Positions 1 to 6,820 of a stretch of 9,093 nt of DNA are shown in pieces (position 1 is the first letter of the stretch; each line of letters starts with the position of its first letter). The stretch lies in the NCBI GenBank assembly GCA_030630315.1, contig DAOVNI010000042.1, forward strand, positions 1 through 9,093. The letters run 5' to 3'. Origin of the DNA: Phycisphaerae bacterium (GTDB lineage Bacteria > Planctomycetota > Phycisphaerae > Sedimentisphaerales > Anaerobacaceae). The translations under genes and the position numbers were made by a program. Below the pieces are notes generated by a model that saw only the letters and a program-made list of their open reading frames with translations, ran no database searches and was not told the origin of the DNA.

Positions 1-1709
1 AATTCGATTCCCTGGCCGATGCGGTTGGGGCCTCCGCCTAAGACCATTATCTTGCGTTTTTTGCTGACCTGGACCTTGTCCGGAGCGTTATAGGTGGAGA
101 AATAATAGGCGACATTTTCGACACCACTGACGGGGACGGGTTCCCATCCTTCAACCACGCCGAGCGAAGTGCGGCACTGCCGGATTTGACTTTCCGGGAC
201 GCCGAGTAGTTTGGAGAGATATAGGTCTGCGAAACCATCCTTCTTGGCCTGTATTAACAGCTTATCGGGAAGCTGTTTGCCCTTGTACTTCAGTATTTCT
301 TCTTCGAGCCGGACAAGCTCCTGCATTTGTTTAATGAACCAGCGTTTGATGTGCGTTTTCTCGAAGAGGGCATCGATGTCAGCACCTTTGCGGAGTGCTT
401 CATACATAATGAACTGTCGCTCGCTTGAGGGGTGACTTAAAAGGTTCATCAATTCGTCCAGAGGCAGGTTGTGGAAATTTTTGGCGAATCCGAGGCCGTG
501 ACGACCGATCTCAAGAGAGCGGATGGCTTTCTGGAAGGCCTCCTTGTAATTTTTGCCGAGGCTCATCGCCTCGCCGACGGCGCGCATTTGTGTGCCGAGT
601 TTGTCCTCTACGTTTTTGAATTTTTCAAAGGCCCACCGGGCAAACTTGACGACGACATAATCACCGGAAGGGGTGTATTTCTCAAGCGTTCCTTCTCTCC
701 AGTATGGTATCTCGTCGAGCGTGAGGCCCCCGGCGAGCAATGAAGAAACGAAGGCTATTGGAAAGCCGGTGGCTTTTGAGGCGAGAGCCGATGAGCGTGA
801 GGTTCTCGGGTTGATTTCGATTACGACGACCCGGCCGGTGTCCGGGTCGTGAGCAAACTGGATGTTGGTGCCGCCTATGACCTCGATGGCGTCGACAATG
901 TCGTAAGAATATTTTTGCAGTTGTTTTTGCAGTTCCGGGTCGATGGTGAGCATAGGGGCGGTGCAGTATGAGTCTCCTGTGTGGACGCCCATTGCATCAA
1001 CGTTTTCGATAAAGCAGACGGTTATCTTCTGGCTTTTTGCATCGCGGACGACTTCGAGCTCCAATTCCTCCCATCCGATAACAGATTCTTCGATGAGGAT
1101 TTGTCCGACAAGACTTGCAGAAAGGCCCCGAGCAGCGACGATGCGCAGCTCTTCGACATTGAATACTGCGCCGCCGCCGGTGCCGCCCATAGTGTATGCC
1201 GGGCGGATGATGACGGGGTAACCGAGTTCTTCAGCGAACTTTTCCGCTTCTTCTACGCTAAAAGCTAATTTGCTTTCCGGCATCTCAATACCGAGGCGGT
1301 TCATTGTTTCTTTAAATGCACCGCGGTCCTCGCCGCGCTTAATAGCATCAATCTGAACGCCAATTACTTTGACGCCATATTTTTCGAGCACGCCCGCACG
1401 AGCAAGCTCGGAAGACAGATTAAGTCCGCTCTGGCCGCCAAGGTTGGGCAGCAGGGCGTCGGGTCGCTCCTTTTCGATGATTTTTGTCATAGTCTGGAGG
1501 TCAAGCGGCTCGATATAGGTTACGTCGGCCATACCGGGGTCGGTCATAATGGTTGCCGGGTTGGAGTTGACCAGGACTATCTTGTAGCCTAACTTGCGGA
1601 GCGCCTTGCAGGCCTGGGTGCCGGAGTAGTCAAACTCACAGGCCTGGCCAATGACGATGGGGCCGGAGCCGATAATCATAACTTTTTCTATGTCGTCTCG
1701 TTTCGGCAT
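1..1709 (-). CDS. carB: Carbamoyl-phosphate synthase large subunit, N-terminal part (cut by window edge)
   Basis: This is the large subunit of carbamoyl-phosphate synthase, which makes carbamoyl phosphate from ammonia (delivered by the CarA glutaminase), bicarbonate and two ATP for pyrimidine and arginine synthesis in the cytoplasm. I translated the minus strand from the ATG at 1709 and found about 569 open codons running off the left edge; the family is about 1,070 residues. Visible motifs are the N-terminal IIGSGPIVIGQACEFDYSG, the ATP-grasp loop RPAYTMGGTGGG (residues 169-180), ENVDAMGVHTGDS near 235-247, and EINPRTSRSSALASKATG near 298-315. The second half opens at the edge with MVLGGGPNRIGQGIE. 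The ATG is preceded by AGGAG at good spacing. No carA lies upstream; the next gene upstream on this strand encodes a beta-helix protein, so carB probably has its own promoter. The identification is very secure; the C-terminal synthetase and allosteric domains are outside the window. Confidence 0.97.
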   Translation of the reverse strand, partial: MPKRDDIEKVMIIGSGPIVIGQACEFDYSGTQACKALRKLGYKIVLVNSNPATIMTDPGMADVTYIEPLDLQTMTKIIEKERPDALLPNLGGQSGLNLSSELARAGVLEKYGVKVIGVQIDAIKRGEDRGAFKETMNRLGIEMPESKLAFSVEEAEKFAEELGYPVIIRPAYTMGGTGGGAVFNVEELRIVAARGLSASLVGQILIEESVIGWEELELEVVRDAKSQKITVCFIENVDAMGVHTGDSYCTAPMLTIDPELQKQLQKYSYDIVDAIEVIGGTNIQFAHDPDTGRVVVIEINPRTSRSSALASKATGFPIAFVSSLLAGGLTLDEIPYWREGTLEKYTPSGDYVVVKFARWAFEKFKNVEDKLGTQMRAVGEAMSLGKNYKEAFQKAIRSLEIGRHGLGFAKNFHNLPLDELMNLLSHPSSERQFIMYEALRKGADIDALFEKTHIKRWFIKQMQELVRLEEEILKYKGKQLPDKLLIQAKKDGFADLYLSKLLGVPESQIRQCRTSLGVVEGWEPVPVSGVENVAYYFSTYNAPDKVQVSKKRKIMVLGGGPNRIGQGIE

Positions 1710-1717
1710 ACTAAATT

Positions 1718-1722
1718 CTCCT
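1718..1722 (-). promoter_or_regulatory. carB ribosome binding site
   Basis: On the minus strand the sequence reads AGGAG, then eight bases (AATTTAGT), then ATG. It is a strong Shine-Dalgarno match at normal spacing and fixes the carB start at 1709. Confidence 0.8.
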
Positions 1723-1777
1723 GGTTTTTAACATTTCGGCAACTATTTTGCATAGAGGAGCGCATATATTGTGGAGG

Positions 1778-1806
1778 ATTAAACTACATAGATGTTGAGC
1801 TGTCAA
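1778..1806 (-). promoter_or_regulatory. carB promoter, sigma70-type
   Basis: On the minus strand a perfect -35 hexamer TTGACA (1806-1801) is followed by exactly 17 bases and TTTAAT (1783-1778, 5 of 6 matches to TATAAT). Transcription should start near 1771, giving a carB leader of about 60 nt. I saw no obvious operator or riboswitch in that leader. It supports carB as an independently transcribed gene. Prediction from sequence only. Confidence 0.7.
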
Positions 1807-2018
1807 ATAAGAAAACTTTATAAGCCGGGTAAGCAGAATCGATTCTTGAATATCCTTCGGCATCGGTTGTTAGCCGGATATCTGCGTAGTAGGATTGTTT
1901 AGAAAAAGTGAAACTGCCTTTGCAAATCAGAAGTTTGCTATACGGGTGCGCAGCCGGCCTTAGCTGATTCGGCGAAAATCCTTTTAGCTTGTTAGCCCGT
2001 GAACTCGAAACATTCCCT

Positions 2019-3419
2019 TTACTGCCCCCGCTTTAGTACCCTGATTGTGTCAGAGCCCTTAAATTCCGTGCCATCAATAAGCTCGCCACGGACGGTCAGC
2101 TCTACCAGGCCTTCAACATCATTTAGCATCTGCTGGGTTTGAAACCTGTCAAGTTTGACAAGCACTTTGTTTGCTCCCTGGTTGGTTCTGCTCCACACAG
2201 GTCCGATTTCTTCATTTTCATTTAGAACAATAGTGTCGGTATCTACATCGCCAATATCATAGCCGTCGGGAAGCGCGATAGTGCAGCTAATCCAATTTCC
2301 ATTGCTTTCAAGGTTTAGAGTTTTGGGCATTATTTTAACAGTGGCAGGTATTGGTGGCACAAATTCGTCAGCTCCGAGGTCTATTTTCTCGCCTAATATC
2401 CGTGGGTTTCCGTCGATGTCGGTTTCATCAGACCCTGCGATAAACTCAGGGTCGCCGGCATCAATGCAAGGAGATTCTTCAAGCAAATGGTAATCGTTGC
2501 TACCAGGATTAACAAAGCATGGGTCGAGGTCTATGTTGCCCTGGCCCCAGTCTATGGTGCAGCCACTCTCTGCTATTACATTCTCATTATGTCCCTGAAT
2601 GTTGCAGTATGAGATGTGGATTGAGGTAGCAGCGCCTGAGTTGCCGACCACCATGACCTCTGATGCATACGGTGCCGTATCGCCCCAGAGAATACTGTGA
2701 CTTATTGACAGATTACTTGAGTTGTAACAGTAGACAGCTCCTGCCGAGTTGGAGGCAACATTTCCACTAATGGTGCAGTTGACAATAAGCGGATTGCCGG
2801 CGTTGTGACTGTAAATTGCGCCGCCGTCAGGTGCGACATTTCCGCTGATAATGCAGCTGGCTATCTTTGGGTTGGCACCGTTACAGTACACGCCGCCGCC
2901 ACCGACCAATGCTGAGTTTGCTATGATTTGGCAGTTAGTAATCACAGGATAACTGTTGCCGTTTGTACATGCAATACCGCCACCGAAGACTGCTGAGTTA
3001 TTCCTGATGACACAGTTGGTAATCAAGGGGCTGCTATTCTTTGAGGAGTAAATTGCGCCACCTGCCAGACCATCTCCATTGGTAATGGTAAGGCCGGCTA
3101 CTTTCGAATCGGTGTCTTCGCCCATGTTGAAGACGAAGCCGCGACCATCACCCTCACAGTCGATGATGGTGCTATTTACGACCTGTTGGTCGTTAGGGTC
3201 GGTGCTGCGGACCGTAATCGCTTTGCCCTTGAAGTTTATGCTGTAATTACCCGAGCCGGAATATTTTCCAGCAGCGATGACCACCGTGTCAAAGTCCTGG
3301 CAAGCGTTGACGGCAGCTTGAATGTTGGCATAGTCTTCAGGCACAAGGTGAACCGCCGCCGGCGCCGAACCGGCGATTAGAACAATAAGAAAACAAATTG
3401 TTATTTTTTTGTGTTTCAT
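2019..3419 (-). CDS. Secreted right-handed parallel beta-helix protein
   Basis: A 466-residue exported protein of unknown substrate. Residues 1-21 are a signal peptide: a KHKK basic start, a hydrophobic core, and cleavage expected after A-P-A at 21. Residues about 22-350 are a right-handed parallel beta-helix of the pectate-lyase/polymorphic-repeat type. Repeated turns contain GGAIYS, GGGIAC, GGGVYC and GGAIYS followed by strands such as LITNCVI, VITNCQI and IASCII. The helix closes with NPRI...DLGADEF near 336-353, an ending common in planctomycete and related surface proteins. Residues 354-466 form a separate beta-rich module (KIMPKTLNLESNG, ALPDGYDIGDVD) resembling C-terminal domains of other exported proteins. 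No catalytic residues or membrane anchor can be identified. The gene starts 50 nt after the PilX-like gene; I see no separate promoter, so co-transcription is likely. Its ribosome site is weak (AGGTAAAG). Fold call fairly secure; role in adhesion or polysaccharide binding is only inference. Confidence 0.85.
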   Translation of the reverse strand: MKHKKITICFLIVLIAGSAPAAVHLVPEDYANIQAAVNACQDFDTVVIAAGKYSGSGNYSINFKGKAITVRSTDPNDQQVVNSTIIDCEGDGRGFVFNMGEDTDSKVAGLTITNGDGLAGGAIYSSKNSSPLITNCVIRNNSAVFGGGIACTNGNSYPVITNCQIIANSALVGGGGVYCNGANPKIASCIISGNVAPDGGAIYSHNAGNPLIVNCTISGNVASNSAGAVYCYNSSNLSISHSILWGDTAPYASEVMVVGNSGAATSIHISYCNIQGHNENVIAESGCTIDWGQGNIDLDPCFVNPGSNDYHLLEESPCIDAGDPEFIAGSDETDIDGNPRILGEKIDLGADEFVPPIPATVKIMPKTLNLESNGNWISCTIALPDGYDIGDVDTDTIVLNENEEIGPVWSRTNQGANKVLVKLDRFQTQQMLNDVEGLVELTVRGELIDGTEFKGSDTIRVLKRGQ

Positions 3420-3469
3420 TTTTCTTTACCTAAACTTTCTTTTGAATGAAATTACTCACCATTAAAAAC

Positions 3470-4855
3470 CTAAAGTACAATTTCAGAATAAGAGCTGGGA
3501 ACGTAGAACAATATTATCTCGGGTCCGAAACCTGCCGGCATCTGGTCGGTACCTGAACGGTTGAAGAAAAGGTCGCTGTTGCCACTTAAGGTCATAGGAC
3601 TACCAGAATAATTAATTACTGAGCCATCAATTGTTCCACCTGCATTGCCGAAGAATTCAATACCATTGGCAGCAATGGCACCATTCAGAGTTTCGAAGTT
3701 TCCGCCGAAGGACACACTAAAGCCGGGAGCCATAAGGAACGTGCCGGTTTCATTGCGGAGTTCCTCAAATTGCGGGTCGTCTTCGGGCAGGTCAGTGACT
3801 GGGTAACTGACGATGGTGCCCAGAAAATCTATCCGATTTGTTCCGGAGTCATCGCTCAAATCGCCATTACCGACAATGATACCTGTTATTGTAGTATTTC
3901 CGGTAAAGGTGACAATGTTGGGGGCCTCGATGAAGACGATGCCTCTGAATGTTACATCGCCGAAAGTAATGGGGTCGGTTCCGGCGGGTATTATTACGTT
4001 ATCATATTCCGCCAATACATCGTTGGGGTCGTAAGTATTCTGAACATAGTGCCTGAAATAGTTGGGCTCCGGGACGGGGAATTCGGTTGGCGGAACGCCT
4101 TTGAAAACGTGGTCGTAGGCTTCGGGAGCAGTTTCGCCGCCTATGGTGGCCTGTCCACCCTGCAAATCAACGGTGGCGTCGGGATTTGTGATGTGGACGT
4201 CGCCGGCGATTGACGAGTTGCCGATGATTTCAAGGGCGTTAGCATCTTCGCTTTCGATATAGACACCCGCATCGAGCTCGACATTTGCGCCGCTCATTTC
4301 GATGTTACCGTGCAAATTCAAGGCCCCTTTGGTTGCAACACCATAATCAAAAACGGTATGGGCCCTTGTTCCGAAATTGTAATTGACCCTTATAATCCGG
4401 TCGAGGCCTCCGGTAGAACCGGTTACGTCCATTTGCAGTATATCGATGTTACTTGTTGTCTGAATTTCCGCGGAGAAATATTGTGCCGGCGAAGAGTATA
4501 GTACAACATCCCCGATGGCAATGGTCGAGTTATCCATGTCATATGATGTCGTGATATTTGAAATGCCGTTTTCTGCCAAATCGGTCTGCAGAAAGTTCGC
4601 CAGATAGCTAAATCTGTCGTCTGGCTGTGTTATGCCGGGCATATAAATGCGCCCGAGCCAGAACCGAAGAATGTCAAGGCCGGATTCGGCGCAGGCATGT
4701 GCCCGATTGGCCTTGCGCTGGTTATTGGCAATCTGTAGATTCGTGCCGGACATCGTCGCCATTGAGACAGCCAGGGCGGAGAATATGAGTACGAATATCA
4801 TAGATATGATAAGCGCAGCGCCCCTCCGACAGACTATTTTTTTTATGATTTTCAT
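3470..4855 (-). CDS. PilX-like minor prepilin / pilus-assembly protein
   Basis: A 461-residue protein if started at the ATG at 4855, preceded by a G-rich GGTGGGGGG tract. A TTG start at 4900 would add 15 residues and give a worse N-terminus. The start is type IV-pilin-like: basic residues, then RRG (G12) and a hydrophobic helix of about 22 residues (AALIISMIFVLIFSALAVSM), with prepilin-peptidase cleavage expected after G12. The residue at +5 is Ile rather than Glu, as in PilX and GspK-type minor pilins that lack Glu5. Next comes a polar helix with ANNQRKANRAHACAESGLD, matching the NxR..AxxAAExG pattern of PilX proteins. From about 190 to the end it is Gly/Asn/Asp-rich and beta-stranded, resembling the C-terminal domains of long PilX-family proteins. 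It lies just upstream of the secreted beta-helix gene, suggesting a shared cell-surface role. No other pilus genes are present, so its machinery is unknown. Confidence 0.75.
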   Translation of the reverse strand: MKIIKKIVCRRGAALIISMIFVLIFSALAVSMATMSGTNLQIANNQRKANRAHACAESGLDILRFWLGRIYMPGITQPDDRFSYLANFLQTDLAENGISNITTSYDMDNSTIAIGDVVLYSSPAQYFSAEIQTTSNIDILQMDVTGSTGGLDRIIRVNYNFGTRAHTVFDYGVATKGALNLHGNIEMSGANVELDAGVYIESEDANALEIIGNSSIAGDVHITNPDATVDLQGGQATIGGETAPEAYDHVFKGVPPTEFPVPEPNYFRHYVQNTYDPNDVLAEYDNVIIPAGTDPITFGDVTFRGIVFIEAPNIVTFTGNTTITGIIVGNGDLSDDSGTNRIDFLGTIVSYPVTDLPEDDPQFEELRNETGTFLMAPGFSVSFGGNFETLNGAIAANGIEFFGNAGGTIDGSVINYSGSPMTLSGNSDLFFNRSGTDQMPAGFGPEIILFYVPSSYSEIVL

Positions 4856-4919
4856 TTTTCCCCCCACCGGAAAACGCCCAATCAGGCAGCGTTTTAGCAA
4901 CTTCTATTATGCCAATTAA

Positions 4920-4948
4920 ACTATAAAATAATGTTTAGATAAAAGCAA
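4920..4948 (-). promoter_or_regulatory. Possible promoter for the PilX-like gene
   Basis: On the minus strand TTGCTT (4948-4943) is followed by 17 bases and TATAGT (4925-4920). The -10 matches at 5 of 6 positions, the -35 at only 3 of 6. A perfect TTGACA (4972-4967) lies 18 bases further upstream but has no good -10 at the right distance. The region is AT-rich, so this is a weak call. Confidence 0.25.
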
Positions 4949-5032
4949 AGAAGTCGGCCAAAATAATGTCAAAAGTATGTAGTTTGCCTTTTAATGTCCG
5001 ATAATACCAATTTGAAACGGCGAAGAATGTTA

Positions 5033-6682
5033 TTATAAGGTGTTTTCTTGTTCTGCGAAATATGAGCTGCGGGCAAACGGTACGGAGATGACCCACGAAA
5101 AGCCAAGGTCAATTGCCCTTTGTTTCCACCAGTCGAATTTTGCAGGTGTTACGTATTCTGCCACTTCAAGCGAATTTTTTGATGGTTTCAGATATTGGCC
5201 GATTGTGATTCTATCACAGCCCATGTTTCGCAAATCTATTAGGACCTGCTCGACCTCGGCGTCGGTTTCTCCCAATCCGAGCATAATTGAGGATTTGGTA
5301 ACTATCTCAAAACTGTCACCCTGAGTGGAGCGAAAGGTCTCTTTGGCCATTTCAAGCAGGTTCAAGGACCGTTGATAGTTTCCGCCGGCTCTGGCAACCG
5401 GGTACAGAGAGGGAACCGTTTCGACATTGTGAGCGAATACGAAAGGTAAGGCGTCGCGGAGAATTTTTAGGGCCCGGGCTTGGCAGTTATGGAAGTCGGG
5501 CGTCAGTATTTCAAATTTTACCCCGTTAGAAATCTTCTCCCTTCTCGCCGTATTCTTATCGGTTTGTGAATTTCTAACAGGGTGAATATCCGGGCACTGC
5601 TGCCTTACTTCGTTAATGCAATCGCGAAAATGAGCGGCGCCGCCATCGGACAAATCATCGCGGTTGACGCTGGTAATTACGAGGTATTTCAAGTGCATTT
5701 GCTTTGCCATTTCAGCTATTCGGGCCGGCTCGGTCGGGTCCGGCGGGGCGGGTTTGCCCGCCTCTACCGAGCAAAATTTGCAATTTCGCGTGCAGATATT
5801 GCCCAAAATCAAGATTGTTGCCGTGCCTCTTGACCAGCATTCGCCGCGATTGGGACAGTTGGCGTTAGTGCATATTGTCTGCAGGCCCAGAGAGCTTAAT
5901 ACATTATCGACTGCGTTGTAGGTCCGGCCGGCCGGTAAAGGTCTGCGCAGCCAGGGCGGCAGTTTTCGTCGCTCGTCGCTCGTGATTTGTGGCTCGTTGG
6001 AGGTAGAGAAATGGTTTATAAGCAGCTGGGATAATTTTTCCTTTACCTGGCTCATTGAGTAGCGTTTGCCGGTCTCTTTCAATACCGAAGTCATTTCTAC
6101 ACCGTCCAGACCGCACGGTACGATAAAATCGAAGATGCTCAGGTCATTTTGGATGTTTATCGCCATACCGTGACAGGTTACAAATTTCGATACGCGTGCG
6201 CCGATAGAAGCAATTTTTTTATCGCCGACCCATAGGCCGGGAAAGCCCTTTCGTCTCCGGCTGCTGACGCCTGATTGCTGCAGCAGCTCTGCGCCTATCG
6301 CTTCGAGCTCTCGGATGTATTCGCTGATGCCGAGGCCAAGCTCCTGCAAATGCAAAATGGGATAAAAAACCAACTGGCCCGGATTGTGTGCTGTGGTGCC
6401 GCCGCCTCTGCGGATATCAACTACGTCGATTCGGCGTTTTGTCAGGGTGCTGCGAGAGGCCTGCAGTTTGTTGGCACTTTGCCGGGCACCGAGAGTAATG
6501 ACGGGGGGGTGCTCGACGATTAAAACGGTATCCGGTATTTCGCCCCGGCGTCTTTTTTCACGCAATTCGTGCTGCTGCTGCAGAACCTCTCGGTACTCGG
6601 CAAGGCCGCAATCATAAACGCGAAGGGGACAGTTTGTAGTTTTTTGAGCCACAGCTTCCACTGATTTTAGTTCGTAGTTCAT
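5033..6682 (-). CDS. lipB-lipA: LipB-LipA fusion: octanoyltransferase plus lipoyl synthase
   Basis: One open frame of 549 residues encodes both steps of de novo lipoylation. The LipB half (about 20-225) moves octanoate from acyl carrier protein to lipoyl domains. It shows RRGGGTTAHNPGQ (91-103), the catalytic Lys in GDKKIASIG (K156) and the catalytic Cys in VPCGLDG (C190). The LipA half (about 240-549) is a radical-SAM enzyme inserting two sulfurs. It has the auxiliary-cluster cysteines CX4CX5C (C271, C276, C282), the radical-SAM CX3CX2C (C297, C301, C304), GLGETDAEV, and the C-terminal RSSY (538-541). All key residues are intact, so both halves should be active. Two oddities: the linker (225-241) is encoded by short tandem repeats, and residues about 367-388 are an insertion encoded by a palindromic element. 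The start is uncertain. I use ATG 6682, which fits the predicted promoter; TTG 6712 or GTG 6661 are alternatives, and none has a clear ribosome site. Confidence 0.93.
   Translation of the reverse strand: MNYELKSVEAVAQKTTNCPLRVYDCGLAEYREVLQQQHELREKRRRGEIPDTVLIVEHPPVITLGARQSANKLQASRSTLTKRRIDVVDIRRGGGTTAHNPGQLVFYPILHLQELGLGISEYIRELEAIGAELLQQSGVSSRRRKGFPGLWVGDKKIASIGARVSKFVTCHGMAINIQNDLSIFDFIVPCGLDGVEMTSVLKETGKRYSMSQVKEKLSQLLINHFSTSNEPQITSDERRKLPPWLRRPLPAGRTYNAVDNVLSSLGLQTICTNANCPNRGECWSRGTATILILGNICTRNCKFCSVEAGKPAPPDPTEPARIAEMAKQMHLKYLVITSVNRDDLSDGGAAHFRDCINEVRQQCPDIHPVRNSQTDKNTARREKISNGVKFEILTPDFHNCQARALKILRDALPFVFAHNVETVPSLYPVARAGGNYQRSLNLLEMAKETFRSTQGDSFEIVTKSSIMLGLGETDAEVEQVLIDLRNMGCDRITIGQYLKPSKNSLEVAEYVTPAKFDWWKQRAIDLGFSWVISVPFARSSYFAEQENTL
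5521..5582. repeat. Palindromic element inserted in frame in the LipA coding region
   Basis: The ends are inverted repeats: CCCCGTTAGAAAT at 5521-5533 and ATTTCTAACAGGG at 5570-5582, matching at 12 of 13 positions. In the lipBA transcript the one mismatch becomes a G-U wobble, so all 13 bases pair around a 36-nt interior. The element codes for PVRNSQTDKNTARREKISNG, which sits between the normal LipA segments ending in CPDI and resuming at KFEILTPDF. Other LipA proteins run directly across this point, so it is an insertion of about 21 residues that keeps the frame. The size, palindromic ends and in-frame insertion recall the Rickettsia palindromic elements. No second complete copy is in the window. 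Confidence 0.75.
5966..5999. repeat. Short tandem repeat coding for the LipB/LipA linker
   Basis: Two exact heptamers GTCGCTC (5968-5974 and 5975-5981) are followed by a degenerate continuation (GTGATTT, GTGGCTC, GTTGG). On the coding strand this reads as repeated ACGAGCG-type units and encodes NEPQITSDERR, the hydrophilic joint between the two enzyme halves. Similar low-complexity units are typical of spacers in repeat-rich genomes, so this may be a former lipB-lipA intergenic spacer. Confidence 0.6.
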
Positions 6683-6694
6683 AGTTCGTAGTAT
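6667..6694. repeat. Heptamer tandem repeat at the lipBA start
   Basis: Three consecutive heptamers, TTAGTTC, GTAGTTC and ATAGTTC (6667-6687), are followed by a degenerate fourth, GTAGTAT (6688-6694). On the coding strand the unit is GAACTAN, and the ATG at 6682 spans the junction of two units. Expansion or contraction of the repeat would alter the N-terminus or leader of LipB-LipA. Confidence 0.7.
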
Positions 6695-6726
6695 CTGGTT
6701 CTTTCGACACAAATTCCAGGGAGTTT

Positions 6727-6755
6727 ATTTTAACCGCGGATTGCACGGATGTCAC
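6727..6755 (-). promoter_or_regulatory. lipBA promoter, sigma70-type
   Basis: On the minus strand GTGACA (6755-6750, 5 of 6 matches to TTGACA) is followed by exactly 17 bases and TAAAAT (6732-6727, 5 of 6 matches). Transcription should start near 6720. That gives about 38 nt of leader to the ATG at 6682 but only about 8 nt to the TTG at 6712, which favours the ATG. The -35 box lies in the 9-bp tandem repeat at 6737-6763. Confidence 0.5.
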
Positions 6756-6763
6756 GGATTTTT
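6737..6763. repeat. Three 9-bp direct repeats in the divergent spacer
   Basis: CGGATTGCA, CGGATGTCA and CGGATTTTT run head to tail with a 9-bp period in the spacer between lipBA and the divergent PIN gene. They overlap the predicted lipBA -35 region. They could be spacer repeat DNA or, less likely, operator half-sites. Confidence 0.55.
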
Positions 6764-6783
6764 TCACAGATAAGCAAAACAGC

Positions 6784-6812
6784 TTTACGCTCCCGTTCTT
6801 TTTCTGTATAAT
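6784..6812 (+). promoter_or_regulatory. Promoter of the PIN-nuclease operon, predicted leaderless
   Basis: A perfect TATAAT (6807-6812) is preceded by TTTACG (6784-6789, 4 of 6 matches to TTGACA) at exactly 17 bases. Only eight bases separate the -10 box from the ATG at 6821, so transcription should start at about 6819-6821, on or next to the start codon. There is no Shine-Dalgarno sequence before that ATG, consistent with a leaderless message. Confidence 0.6.
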
Positions 6813-6820
6813 ACAGCATT

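Larger units (their letters stand above)
1710..2018. other. Intergenic region between the beta-helix gene and carB
   Basis: About 309 nt without a gene. The left third holds the carB promoter, leader and ribosome binding site. Further right, 1850-1881 forms an imperfect hairpin: outer stem ATATCC/GGATAT, a three-base bulge, inner stem GGC/GCC and an 11-nt loop. No T-tract follows it on either strand, so it is not a convincing terminator. I see nothing I can name in 1885-2018. Confidence 0.6.

Noticed and set aside
1850..1881. Terminator for the beta-helix gene
   Set aside because: The stem is interrupted and no T-tract follows on the minus strand, so it is recorded only as an imperfect hairpin.
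3770..4213. Plus-strand open frame of 147 codons inside the PilX-like gene
   Set aside because: It is antisense to a well-supported gene, has no start signals and shows no recognisable domain.
4855..4900. TTG start at 4900 for the PilX-like gene
   Set aside because: It adds 15 residues before a normal prepilin leader, whereas the ATG at 4855 has a G-rich ribosome site and the expected short basic leader.
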